Below are positions 24,010-61,152 of a stretch of 64,000 bases of DNA, piece after piece; position 1 is the first letter of the stretch; the number at the start of each line of letters is the position of its first letter. The stretch spans positions 6,657,501 to 6,721,500 of the forward strand of contig CM049418.1 of assembly GCA_026929865.2 (NCBI GenBank). The letters run 5' to 3'. The stretch is from Hyperoplus lanceolatus (taxonomy: Eukaryota > Chordata > Actinopteri > Uranoscopiformes > Ammodytidae). The notes under the pieces were generated by a model. That model was not told where the DNA came from. It worked only from the letters and a program-made list of their open reading frames with translations, and ran no database searches. A program made the translations under genes and the position numbers.

Positions 24010-24883
24010 CGATGGTTTTTCGTCTTTATTTCTATTTCGAATATTAAAATCCAGAAAGTCTGGAGGAATACAGAGGAGGAAATATTTGCCAAACCAGTTG
24101 GTGAAATCTCTGTTGGCATCGGAAGTAGCAGTTTTTTGTTTTGTTTTTCCTGGTCAGACAAAGTGAAAAGTTACAGGAAAACATGAAGAAAAAAAAGAAC
24201 ATTTCACAGTGTATCAAAGTACTGTACAAAAAGTCGCCTTACAAAAAAGGAAAGATGTGACATTTTTCTAGTTCATTATGAATCATTTAAATTCATCTAA
24301 TTTAACAAAGATTGTCAGACAAACAAGTTAATACTCTCATTCCCCAAGAGTGTGTTCACACGCACACAGTTTTCCGCAAATTCCGGTTTTAGTCTTATTC
24401 AAGCATTTTATACACATTTATTCTGTATTTTCTGTTAAAATGTGTGGTTGTACAGGAAGACTTACCAAGGCAACGTTTAAAAATTAAAATATGACACAGT
24501 GCCAAAAAACTCATGCATCAGTGCCCCAAATACTTTCTGGTTGATCCCATGTGTGTCAGTCTTCAGTTTTGTAAACAGGAAATGTTGTCGGGCGGATTTG
24601 AAATGCATGTGAACAGCACTCGATGGCACGGACACAAAGTCAAAGATAAACAGTCGCTAAATGAAAATGCCATTTTGGCACGGTGAAACATTTTTTAAAA
24701 TTAAAATCGGACACAAGTGGTGCAAAAAGTGTGTGATGAGAGAGAAAGGAGGTTAAGTGGCAGGACCTCTGTAGAGATGTGTGTGTGTAAATCAACCATT
24801 CAGAGGTATACATTTGTGTGCAACATGATTCTGTGTCTATATTACAAGTCTTCTTTTTGGTGCTGGGGAAAAAGGGGGATCCA
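24010..24883 (-). other. farp1: farp1 3' UTR
   Basis: Runs from the stop at 24884 toward lower coordinates. On the minus strand AATAAA occurs at 24417-24422 and 24025-24030, giving 3' UTRs of roughly 0.48 and 0.88 kb. The distal end meets the ggact 3' end. Confidence 0.5.
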
Positions 24884-48941
<24,058 letters not shown>

Positions 48942-50013
48942 CTGTAAGAAAAAGAGGGGGAAGAAAATAAGTTTGAATCAAATAAAAAAGGCAACTGGAG
49001 CAGAGGATGTGAGAAAAGCTCATAACGGGAGTGCTGGTTATGGCATTGAGGATGGGAATGGGAGTGATCTTGAAGCGATCTAAACCTAATGATTCTACCT
49101 TTGTTTAGCACTGCAACATTTTGAAAACCTGAAAATCCTACCTCGTGGATGCTGTTTCTCTAACGAGCCAGTATCCACACTTAACAAGCCCATGACCTGT
49201 GACCTTTATGTGAGGTCCAGGCTTAACGTGTGGGTCTAATGAATTGCCCGAAGCAGAGGCTCAGCTTCAAGTGTTTGGGGGGAAATAACAAGATGCCTCA
49301 GGAAAAGAGTGTGTTCTTCTCTGTCTAATGATGTAGCTACACCTGATGCAGAGTTAACCCTGCGTTGTTAGCGTGTGTGCCGATGATTCGTCATTCAGCA
49401 GCAGGAAAACTACAACCGGGATTTCCAAAATAGACGCAGACCTGGAACCAAAACCCTGAAATTAGCCCTGAATTATGTTCTCGGAGGCGGTTCAGGCTAA
49501 ATGTCAGCCTGCAGAGTTACAGCGTACCATTATACATGCAGCGAGACTGATGAGGCATCGATTCAAGTTAATGCGTAGTTATACAGTATGAAGGCGAGCA
49601 TTCCTTCCTTTGACAGGCACACACAGGCAGAAAACACAGAATATGACATGAGATTCAAAACTCACAAAATCAAATAAAACCATACAGTTACTTTGAACTT
49701 TATTATAATAGGGAAATAAAACAAATTCAGCCTTACTCAAGAGTAGTCGAAGTCTACTGTATACTGGCTTGCACTTTTGGCATTTTCTATCAACTTTTAG
49801 ACTGTTTTTTTTATCTACTAAAGAATACAACAAGATGGGAAAAAAATGTGAAAAATAGTGAGGGAGAGCAAAGAAGGCATAGAGTGGTGAGAAGAAAAAT
49901 GAGGAGGAGAGGAATCAGAGCAGTGAAATCCAAGGTGTGAGCCAAGTCTGTCACCATCTGGCTACCATGTGAGTGTGTATGTGTGTGTGTCCATCTGTGT
50001 GGTCAGCCTGTCT

Positions 50014-50048
<35 letters not shown>

Positions 50049-50111
50049 CTGACCACAACATGTCAGGTGGACACATTCTGTTGTCAGGTGATGAAGACAC
50101 AGACTGACATC

Positions 50112-50181
<70 letters not shown>
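50014..50181. repeat. Paired (AC)n and (TG)n microsatellites
   Basis: AC repeats at 50014-50047 and TG repeats at 50115-50181 are 67 bases apart. They are complementary to each other and could form a hairpin. Confidence 0.97.
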
Positions 50182-50183
<2 letters not shown>

Positions 50184-53100
50184 ATGCATGCGCGTGTTTG
50201 TGTGATGATGGACAGACTGGCGAACCCTACTGACAGATGCCACGGTCATGTGCAAAGCTGAAGCTTGGACAGAATCCAGTTCTGAGTAATAAGTGGTAAT
50301 CTTGGTTTAAAGGAGGTAGAGTGAGGACAGGAGTAAGTGTGAGGGAATCAGTGATCAGCACGGTTTAAGTGACGAAGACAAAGTGACGTCTCTGTCCCTC
50401 ATTTGCTGCTTGATTTTACATACATTTTTCTTAACTATGCACACATTGAATTAGCTACATTACAACTTGCATGGAAACTTCCTTAGACAAAAGTCCAAAT
50501 TCAACAACACAGGGTCCAACTTTTCTGCAAGAAACAGTGTTGGGCTTGAAGGAGAGACACAGGAGCTAATTAGTCATGTGACCCAAAAAACACATGCTGA
50601 CACACAGAGAAAGATGGTGGAGTTTTGTGTTATGGGTTTAGTTACAGAACTAAAATAAAAGTTTGGATTGGAAACGAAAGGGTGAGAAAGTAGTGAAACC
50701 CTTTTGAAAAACGGGTGCAGAAGTTCAGGTTGGACAAGATGAACTCTTTTAGACTGGAGACACATTTTTCAGGTATGTTTCGAGGCAAAAGCAATTTCCT
50801 TCAATACCAGCAGACCACTTCTCCAATAGCAACAGTAAGCCCGTGTGCACGCAATTGGGAGATATCCCATAACACATTCAGTTAATGTAAGACACTGGAA
50901 TGCAGAGGGGAATGTCATTGAGGGAATGGTGGTGAATCCTTTTTTAAATATTAATAGCAGTTACAATAACACAGGTGTCACAAGAGCACCTGATGTCACT
51001 TTGCAGTATGCAAAAGATTAAGCTGCACATACACACATAAAGTTGTTTGGTCCATTGCACCTGACAGCTTGTACTCTAAAGTTACAAGTTTTGTCATAAC
51101 AACAAGCTAGATGGAAACTCAAAACCTATATTTAATGTGGAACTGTGTGCAACTTATGTGGCCTCACACTTCAAAGATGAATGTGAACAGAAAAAGCTCA
51201 AACGTTTAAAACCGTATAATCTCAGAGAAGAAGATACATGTGGCTTTGTGGAAAATTCCCCCAAAAATCAAGAGTTTTGCGGGTCTTTGTCGTTTTAAGT
51301 TTTCGCTGGACTGCTTCTGTGTGGAGACAGGAAACGAGAGAGAAGTGGGATGATGTGGAACATAAACAAGAGACTCTCTCATCCTGTTTTAGGCTGAGGG
51401 ACCAAGCACGGACTAAGAGCTACTGTGAATAAGTTACTTAAAACATGAAGCCAACCTCGGTGGATCTCCAGCAGCGTCTTTCACTCCCCCAGGTATAGGT
51501 TGCTGCCCTCTCAGATAATACCTTTTAGTTCCTAATCCCCCCTCGCCAGGAGAGTAAGTCCACTTCATGGCACGCAACGGTCACGTCTTAAGTTAGATAG
51601 CTAAGGAAAATATGTCCTTTCTTGTCTACTTTTCGACAGCACCCCTTACTGGAGATGAATTGTAGTATTGGAGATGAAAAATGATGGCTTGGAAAAAATC
51701 GTCTGTCGGAGATTTTAAGTATTAAAACATGACGCTTATGTGGCAAACCATCTAAAATTGTAATAGGTACAAGTATGTAAGAGGCTTCAACTTCACCTTA
51801 GGTTAATAGGGTGAAGTTATCTTTATTAATACAACTAACACACACACACACACTAAACAGTGGAGCAAATGCTGCTTACTAAATAAAAGTGGTACTTAAA
51901 ATGGAACAGTCTGCTCTCATGATATGCTCCCATCTTGGCAACAGTCTCAGTGGAGGAAATTGTCACCCAGCCAAGGGTCAAACACTATATATATATACAT
52001 TATATATGTATATATAGGTTTTGCACTTACTGGTAAACAAAGGGAAAGTTATGGATCTTAATTACGGAGCACGTCGGGGCAAATCTCTTCTACAAGTTCA
52101 TAGTTTGAGGGATTAAAGGGCCTAAAAATAAGTAGTGTGCATGCGAGTTGAAATTCTCCAGCTGAGCAGAGCAGACTGCGGCCTGCGGAGGTCCCAGGAC
52201 TGCGGTCTTTTCAGTTCAAATCACAATAACTTCATTCAGCAGCTACCATCAATGAGCCTTTTCTTAGTGGGCCAAAAACACACACTCAGACGCACACTGT
52301 TCGAGAGTTTGGAGCCTGATTCTCTTATCCAGCAGATGTACTTGCAGGGCTCTCTCTGTTGCATATTATGCATACACTGAAACAGTCATTGGCTTGTGTA
52401 CTCGCATGCAAACGCTCAATTAAGACTTTCATCTTGCCACTCTGGACAGTAAAAAAGCCACCTGCAAAAAGGCCAAGGTCATGTCCTCAAAATGCAGAGT
52501 CCGGTTTCACACACACAGCTGTCCTTCTGGGCCTCACACCGACATGGCTCTTGTCTTTTAAAGATAATTAAAGGGCAGGAAGGTCTAGCAGTGAGCCTCA
52601 ACAACCCCACCGTCCATCAGTCAACTGTGCTGGAATCTAGCTGTGAGCCTGGCAACCATCACCCAATCACACGAGCCAAAAGGACAAGCCCTAAGAACAG
52701 AAGTCATCAAAATAGCTCCAGACATGGGAAAGGGGAAAAGAAACTAGCACTCCGCTGATTGCACTTCGTCTTTTCAGTGTGTCCTCCTCGCAACAACTCA
52801 GTTGCAAAACTCTGTAAGATGCTGATGTTTGTGAAGCAAAATAAACAGTAAGTGAAACAAACAAACCCAAAACAAAAAAGGGTTTCCAGCAAAACATTGA
52901 AGCTGCCCCGCAGCTCAGCTGTGGAAACTGCTTCCTCTTTCCGTTTACTTTTCATCAAATGACTCACGCTCCATGCAGCAAACTAAACTCATGATACAAA
53001 AGGGTATTTTAGGGGGTTTGTGTGCAACTTGCAACCAAAATCAAACGTCAATGGGCTGGGTCGAGTGTTTCTGTTCTGTGTTACTGGCAGTAAACAAAGC

Positions 53101-53427
53101 TGGAGTTGTCAGCAAAAAGAAAAGAAAAGCCCACAAGCTGCTCTACAGATAAGGTGCTGAAAATGTGGTGATTTGGACTTAACACAATGAAACAAATCTC
53201 TCAGCAATTTTGCCATTTCTCAGTTGTTGTTTCTTTCATTGCTGGACTGGCTCCCTCCCTTGTGTGTCTGTGTCCAGACTTAGTTCAGACTTTGTGGCTC
53301 TTTGCCTATCGGAGACGCTTGCCAGTGGGCTGTCAGCATGCCTGTCTACTCATAAGACTGTCCCTATGCCAGACCCCACCCTTCACCCTTCAATGTGTAA
53401 CCCAGCAAAACTATCAGCCTGCACCGA

Positions 53428-53471
53428 CCCCCCCCCCCACACACACACACACACACCCCACACACACACAG
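53428..53471. repeat. Poly-C then (AC)n tract
   Basis: Eleven C followed by AC repeats with a CCCA interruption. Confidence 0.95.
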
Positions 53472-54231
53472 GCCTCTCTCCTGCTACAGCATTAGTGCTT
53501 GGCTGAACTGGGATGTGCTTTATCAAAGTAATTGCTCTCTTCTTTTTTACTATCCTGTCCCTTTTTGCCCCTGGAGGCCTATAGCTAAGAAAACCTCCAT
53601 ATATTTCACTTCAAACTCTCTCTTAAGTCTTTATTCTCCACTTTTGTTACTGTGTCTGTGCCAAAAGCGCCCTTTATGTTACACACAAAGACTTAAAGAA
53701 AATGCATCAATTATAGGATGAAACCCCAGGCAAGTTAGTAGTTAGTATAACAGTCACACCAGTAGTCTTATGTGGGTCCATACAATCTGTATATCACCCT
53801 CCAATTCTCTGCTCAGTTTTCCAAGTCCACATTGACATATTTTTCCCATAAATGATTTGGTTTATCTTCTGATATTTTTCTAAGCTCTCCCTTTTTTACT
53901 CCAAATCGTGCCTTGCCCTGAAACTCAAGGCCAAGCAAAATATTCTCACCATCTGTCATGGCGTGCCAAACATTTACAGAGAGTCCCAGAAGCAACATTG
54001 ATGCAAATGACCTGTGAAACCCCCAAATCAGTGCATACAACATTTACAGTTATCCTCGTATACCTTAAAGGTAGGACAGATTACATCTGGCTTTTTTATT
54101 AAAGTTTTGAAACAATGCCACTGCTTTGGTCTGGTTTGATCTGGTCCACTGGAAAAAATGTCCGGAAATGAAAACAAAAAGGCATTTTACTGCCCTGTGC
54201 AGAATTGTGATTATTTATTTTTTAAATAACG

Positions 54232-54418
<187 letters not shown>

Positions 54419-56110
54419 CAGGAAACAATAGCATAAAGGCTTGAGGCAAATTGGCATGAAGTAAAAAGGGATGTTTGAAAGGTCTGTGGAGTCTTGCACT
54501 CTGACTAATGTCAACAGGGATAGAAACCAGATGGGTGAGACTGGTGATAAGAACTCTCCACAGGGGGGGAAGAAAAAAAACCACCTCTAAGCTGTTCAGT
54601 TTCTTCTTTCAGTCCCCCCTATGGATTCCAACAAGAATCTTTTCAGCACGGCTCTTTTTGTCAGACAGAGGACGGACAAAGGTGTTGTCATTAGCATTAA
54701 CGGATGTTTTAACGGCCACTAACAGAGTCCGAAAAATGACCAAGAAAAATAGAAATCCATCTATTTGTAACTTTATTACCACAAAACAAACAGTGGAAAC
54801 CTCAATGAGACAAAGGAGAGGCTGAAAATAATGGAGATGGTTACGCCCTGATGAGAGCAAAGGGAATCACCTGAACCCTTAACTAAACTGCTGTCTGGCT
54901 GTGAGTGTACGTAGGAAGCAGTAATTTGAACTGTTTTGATGGTTAACCTTATCGCGAAGCTCCGAAGGTTTCATACCAGATAGTATGATGTGTCCTGCTG
55001 ATTCACTGCAGGTCAATGGGATAAAAATCAACAGAAAAGACGCAGTGTGAGTTACAGCCGCGTAGGAGCGTGACTTGACGACAGAAATCTTTCTTAGGAA
55101 AGAAAGGGCAAGCTGAGTCTTTTATCTACTTCATTTGTCAGTGTGCATGCTATTTTTGGGAGGTTTGTTCCCCAAGGCTCAAAATAATGAGTCTCTGCCA
55201 TGTTTAATAGCCTATACAGTCACACACAAGGCTATTTTCTGAAAGGGGCCGAGTCTGGTAGTCCATAAACGCTGGTTTAGTAGTGTCATGTTAAAGTACA
55301 GCGTTCCACTTGATGGTACTGCTGTTTTTTTTGTTTGTTTTTTGTCACGCTGCCTAAAGCACATCTTGTTGAATGAGGAGACAAATCACAAAGACCCTGA
55401 ACGCTGTTGTTCTTCGTCCCCCCACTGTGAACTGTATAATGGTTACCCGCAACTATTCAAGCTTATTTTTCAGAAAGAACATGACAAAGAGTTTTTCTCC
55501 TACAGCCTACATGTACTTGCATATAAAGCATGTTGAATGATGCACTTGAAGTACCACGCCTCCTCAAAACAACACCTAAGGGGATATTCACAAAGCCTGT
55601 CGCAAATTACCAGCAGCATTACTACTTTCATTACTACAATTTAATGTGATTCCATTTATATTTTTGACCTAAAAACAGTCTTACTTTATTCAATATCACC
55701 CTGGTATGAGGCTGAAGAATGCCCCTGAACTGTACAACTTCCCCTCAAGGAAAAAGAGTAAAAAAGAAAAAGAAAAATAGCAGTGAACAGCAGGACAGCT
55801 GGGAGAGGCTTCCTCCCTCTTCGACAGTCCACCAATCACAAGCTCTTGCTGGGATTAAGTTAAACGGCTTAACCTACTGCTGGCACGATATCACAAACAG
55901 TTCCTCCTCACTGTTAGAAGGGAAAGGACTTAGATTCCACACACATATGCCAAACTGGACTGTTGAATTAACAGAATGTGGGCAAAATACCTGCAAGTAT
56001 TGTAGGCAGCTACAGCAAGGCACTGTGGGAAATCAAAACTGGCAACACCATGATGGGGGATGATGAAAAATGCCTACAGGCTGCCGTGAGGAAAACAACG
56101 GTGTGGGTCT

Positions 56111-56112
<2 letters not shown>

Positions 56113-56141
<29 letters not shown>
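56113..56141. repeat. (TG)n microsatellite
   Basis: About 28 bases of TG. Confidence 0.95.
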
Positions 56142-56144
<3 letters not shown>

Positions 56145-59100
56145 TGATGTTCAGCCTCACGGCACACTCGAGGCACAAAATTAAATCAAGCAGATCGCGT
56201 ACCATTAAAAAGAAATTGGAGTCTCGCGCAGAATGGTGGCAAGTACGTTTGTACTATGCCTCGTGCCATAATGAGGTCTTTAAATCTTGCAACAGGACAG
56301 CTTTGTTTCTTCCAAAAAACCTGGAGCTATGTCGAGAAATAGGATGTTAAAATGCAAACCAAACGGCACAAGCTTTTATCTGAAGTGTCTTACACTACCA
56401 TAGTATACTTTAAGAATGGGGGGCTGCAACAAGATGCCTATCCATGCTTTAGCTTTGAGTGCTGGTTTCTAATATGCCAAAGATCTATTACTTTTAGTCA
56501 TGGAGGCAGTTAAGGTACTTTTAAAACACTTAGGGTCCGTTTGGAACAATTATGCCAATAAAAGCACTCATTTTCAGTGTTAAAACTCAGTCAAATCTGA
56601 ACACACAGACATATTAAACATCATTTTAGATTTTGTGTGACATTTTCACAGAAGAATCTCTGGCAGACATTACTTAAAATAACTCCAGCATTTGCCTGAG
56701 AATCATTGTGTTTTTAAGATTCCTAAAAGTAATCCAGTAATAGATGTCCGTGCATCAATGGGTACACAAGAATTGCTAATAGGGAATACGGCAGACTTTA
56801 CAACTTTATAAATGTTGTGGATATTCATCTGAAGGGCTTTTAGTTCCTCACCCCATTTAACCTCACTGCAACAAAAAAAGGGGCCATGAAAAGCAAGTCA
56901 CAGATGCCTTAGCTTGGCATGTGTTTATGTTTGCTCAGGCCGTCACTGAAACAGACGATTTACGAGCAAGAATAGGGTGTGGAGACATGACTGTATAATT
57001 AAACCAGGCCTGCAGTAAACACATAGAATATGCACAAGCAGGGAATAGCAGACAAAAATTGTGGATATTGTATCAGTGACATTATAGCATGTCAATCAAC
57101 GCACACGTTTGACCATGAGAGAGAGAAAAAAAAAAAAAAAGATTTCGATCTTTGTAGCCACTCAAATTCCAATGAAATGCTCCCAAACAGCAGTGATGAT
57201 TTAATAGACAACAGCAAGCTCATTTAAACCATTGAGGAGTGGGTAAATAAATCAAAGCCAGCAGAATGGTCACAGTGATTTATTAGGGGAATGCAACACT
57301 AGAAAATTCCAAAATAAGGGCTGTAAAGGAACAGTCCATTCATAGGTTTGCAGTGAATAATGTTGTTGGAAAGAAAGTAAGAGAGGAAAAACAACGAAAG
57401 GTGTAGAAAGGTGAAAAACCAAAAACAACTTCCTCCTCCCTAAAATCACATCGTAAGCTACATCCTCTGCTAGCTTCACCAGAGAAACACGCGGCTAGAG
57501 ACTCAGGAGGGAGACACAGCAGGGGGAGGATGCCACTGAATTCCACCTTCTGGAAAACGTCCAAGGAAAGATATTAAGAAGCAGTACTACTTCTTCACCT
57601 ATTGAAATGAGGAATAACCACACGTGGCGTGCTCCCACACAAAAACATCCAAAGGGCTTTAGGAGTGATGTTACAGGGGCCGGGGTTTCCAGATGTGTGA
57701 CAGAGATTGAGCCAGGCAGCTCTACAGCAGCCTTAGAAAAGTTTATTAAGGAGTCATGGTGAACACTTATCAAGGGGGGAAAATCTCATTTGGGATGCGG
57801 AGGGCTTACACTTGGGGGTTTTAAGCTGCTCGCTATACTCTTAGCATGCTGCCCACTACTACTAATGCATTTCTTTTTCTCATCTAAAGCACTCGTTCCT
57901 AACGCTAAGAACAACACGCTCTCATGCTGCTTAATTCCTGGATACATTTCACTCCCCACGCCCAACTGCAGTTAGACAGTAATGCAACTCAAAAAAAGAA
58001 AAACAGCCCGAATTGCTCTAATTCCAGTCTCTAAACTGTGTGGGGATCATTTAAAAAGCTGTAAGTCCTCCAACACAAGCTACCTTTTATCACCTTCGCC
58101 AAGGGAACACCCTGATACAAGCAAACTGCTCTCCTCCATCATTGGGCGCAGATGTACAGCAGCATAGACGGCTGGAAAGATGATGCCACAAGGCCCCTAA
58201 TAGCTCTATACATAAAGACCTGTCCAACTCAGGCCAGAGAGAGGATGATACGTGGCTAATTTTAGCCTAGCCCACGGTTACGTTTTGAATGACACTCTTC
58301 CCCCTTCACTGCCTAGATTTCTAGTTTCCAGGTGAAAGAAAGAAGTCAAGCCCCATAATGCAGTGGGAGTGATCTGATTGGGGGAAAAACAAATTGTGCA
58401 GCCTGGAGGGAACTCTTGCTTCCAACACCGACATGTTTTACAAATAACCTCGACCTCCTGAGCCAGATCCGTTTTTTTCCCAGGTACAAATTAGTTTTGG
58501 CTTTCTTCCAGTGTGTGTAGGAGTGATGATAAACCTGTCGGCACTTTGGCTATAGCGGCTGATGCTAATTTCCCATTGTGTTTTCAAACAACAACACTGA
58601 GGTATCGCCTTGCCGAACTGGAGTAGATGTTGTGATGAAAAAGCAGGGCGATATACTGTATTAATATAGCAAGATAAGATTCAAAGTACCACAGCTGCTT
58701 TCAACAACAGGAAATACCTATTTTCCCATCTGTAAGATTGGAATGATGAGACAAACTTTTTTTTTAAATAAGCCAATTTTTTAAAGGCTACTACAGGTTC
58801 CTTCAAATGTAATAATTTCACGCACTCAAACAGCTCATTTTGCTGTTGTGGTTTTGTGTAGCACAGTGAAACAGGGGTACACTGATTAGCCTAAATGGGT
58901 CCCAGCACGTCCACAGTTGGCTTGACCTTACTTGGTACCCCATTCACTGCAATAACAAAATGAAAAGCCAGTCTGCAGCCAAGCAGTGCTGACAGTGTTC
59001 TGCTCATTCATAGGCTACCGGCGTGCTGCAAGAAAGCTTCTGTGGGAGACGGATGTGTGTCTGTATGCATATTTGTATACTGCAATCTCCTGCTTTCTCT

Positions 59101-60173
59101 ATCACAGCGAGAGCAATGCCACGTCTCTTTTTTTGTCCCCCATAGCTGGGCCATAGTCATTTTGTTCCCACCCCCATCCTGCTGCCTTTCACACACAACA
59201 AAAATTAATCTTTCAGTACTTGTCTCTCCATAAGCAATAGTGAAGTCCTTCTTTCACTGAGCAATAATATCTGTCTCCCTCGCCCATTTCCTACTTCCTA
59301 GCTCGGAGGCAGCGCTGTCTGTGGCCCGTCTTTGAACTCAGCACGGCTAAACGCTTCCACGTGGCTCCACGTGCACACACCCACCTTCACAGCAAAGCAA
59401 CACAACTCATGTCTCTGTTGAAACAGCGTGACAGCAGCAGTGCAGCACATATAGTCTTCAAGACTTACTCTAACGCATTACATATGGAAGCAATCCCTAA
59501 CAAGGGATTTCTTTTTTACTTTAACAGTATGATACTCTTTCTTCAATTGCTCCACAGGAAGGTCAAATGTTGGGGTCAGCGACGGAAGGAAAAAGATGGA
59601 GGAGAGTAGAAGAAGCTGAGAGGAAAGCAGTCCACAGTCAAGTCCTACTCTCTGAGGTCTGCGACCACAGGAATCAAGACAGTGAATGCCAATCATTACA
59701 TAATAAAGCACAGTTCCCTTCTGTACTCAAGCTTCCACATGTTTCTCAAACCTGGGCTTGGGACACCACATTGGGCCCAGTGCTGAAGGGAGGATGATGC
59801 ATCACCTCCTGTGTATTTAAATGACTAAAAAAAAACAATGAATTATTTATTCACGTTCATTCCTCATTCCAATCTGTGAAAGAATCGCGAAGGAGAGCGG
59901 ATATGACTGTACATCTGCAAATCTCATCAAATATTTATTTTAATAGAGCAGCAATTAACTGCTCTTAAAGAGTCTCTCTCTGGCACTGCAGGGCAGGTAG
60001 TAGCGTGCACACGATCACTCAGTGTACAGTATATACATCCATTGCACATTGGCCTATAAACTCAAATATCCATGTAACACGGTTTAATGTGGCCCTCGAG
60101 AGTCCATGTAAACAGCATCAATATGGGTTTAGTGTGTTAGGGAACTGGACTGAGTAGGGACTGGGGGGATTTC

Positions 60174-60344
<171 letters not shown>

Positions 60345-61110
60345 AGGAGGATGATGAATGGGGCCTTCCAATGATGCTGTTAGTTCTGTAAGCGTTCCAA
60401 GGAAGCAGAAAGGAGGAGATTACTGGGGATGGATGGATGGACGGCGAGAGAGTGAGAGAGGAGAAGAAGAGAGGAGAATGACAGTGAGTCATAAACCTGC
60501 AGGCACAAAGCCGGTGTTAGAGCCTCACCCTGACCACTGCAGCCTAAGTGCCAGGACTCCTGCCAACTTCAAAAGAGACCAAAGAAGGAACGCAATAATG
60601 ATGGTTCTCTCTTTTCTCTGCTTCAGGGTACAACACTGCAGTGGAGGACATACAAACTGTCTAGCTGACTCTTGTAAAAAGAAAAAGGAGTATGTTTTTG
60701 TAGGGTTCAAAATAACCCTGGACAAACCGTCTGGTTCCGTGCATACTAATTCTCTAATGGGAGGCCGCATTAGAACTCATTTCCTTTACTCTTGTAGGGG
60801 CCAAACAGCCGAGACCTTAGAGGTGAAAGCACGCAACAATGAGACAGTCATATACCACAAATCTGCCTGAAAGCATTTGAAAAACATGATGCCAACACCC
60901 GGCCCTTAAAATGGTACATAGATGCATTTCAGATCAAGAAAAACAAAAATTAAATTTCCAATTAAAGAAGAAACTCCATAGCTTTATCTCCCTTTCTCAT
61001 TCCTTTCATATCTGCTTCCTCCACATGTATCATTCACTCCCAAGGTGGCCAACAGCACAAAGGCCCATCCTTTTTCAAATGTCAGCCGCTCCTAGTCGGC
61101 ACTAAGCAGC

Positions 61111-61152
61111 GAGCGTGTGTGTGTATGTGTGTGTGTGTGTGGGTGTGTGTGC
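61111..61152. repeat. Imperfect (TG)n microsatellite
   Basis: TG repeats broken by TATG and GGG. Confidence 0.93.

Noticed and set aside
55719-56063. A 114-codon plus-strand frame in the farp1 5' intron
   Set aside because: Lysine-run start and no family resemblance. Nothing supports transcription.
60358-60870. A 170-codon plus-strand open frame next to the AC microsatellite
   Set aside because: No domain or family recognised, low-complexity start, no splice or promoter context. A chance frame is the simpler reading.
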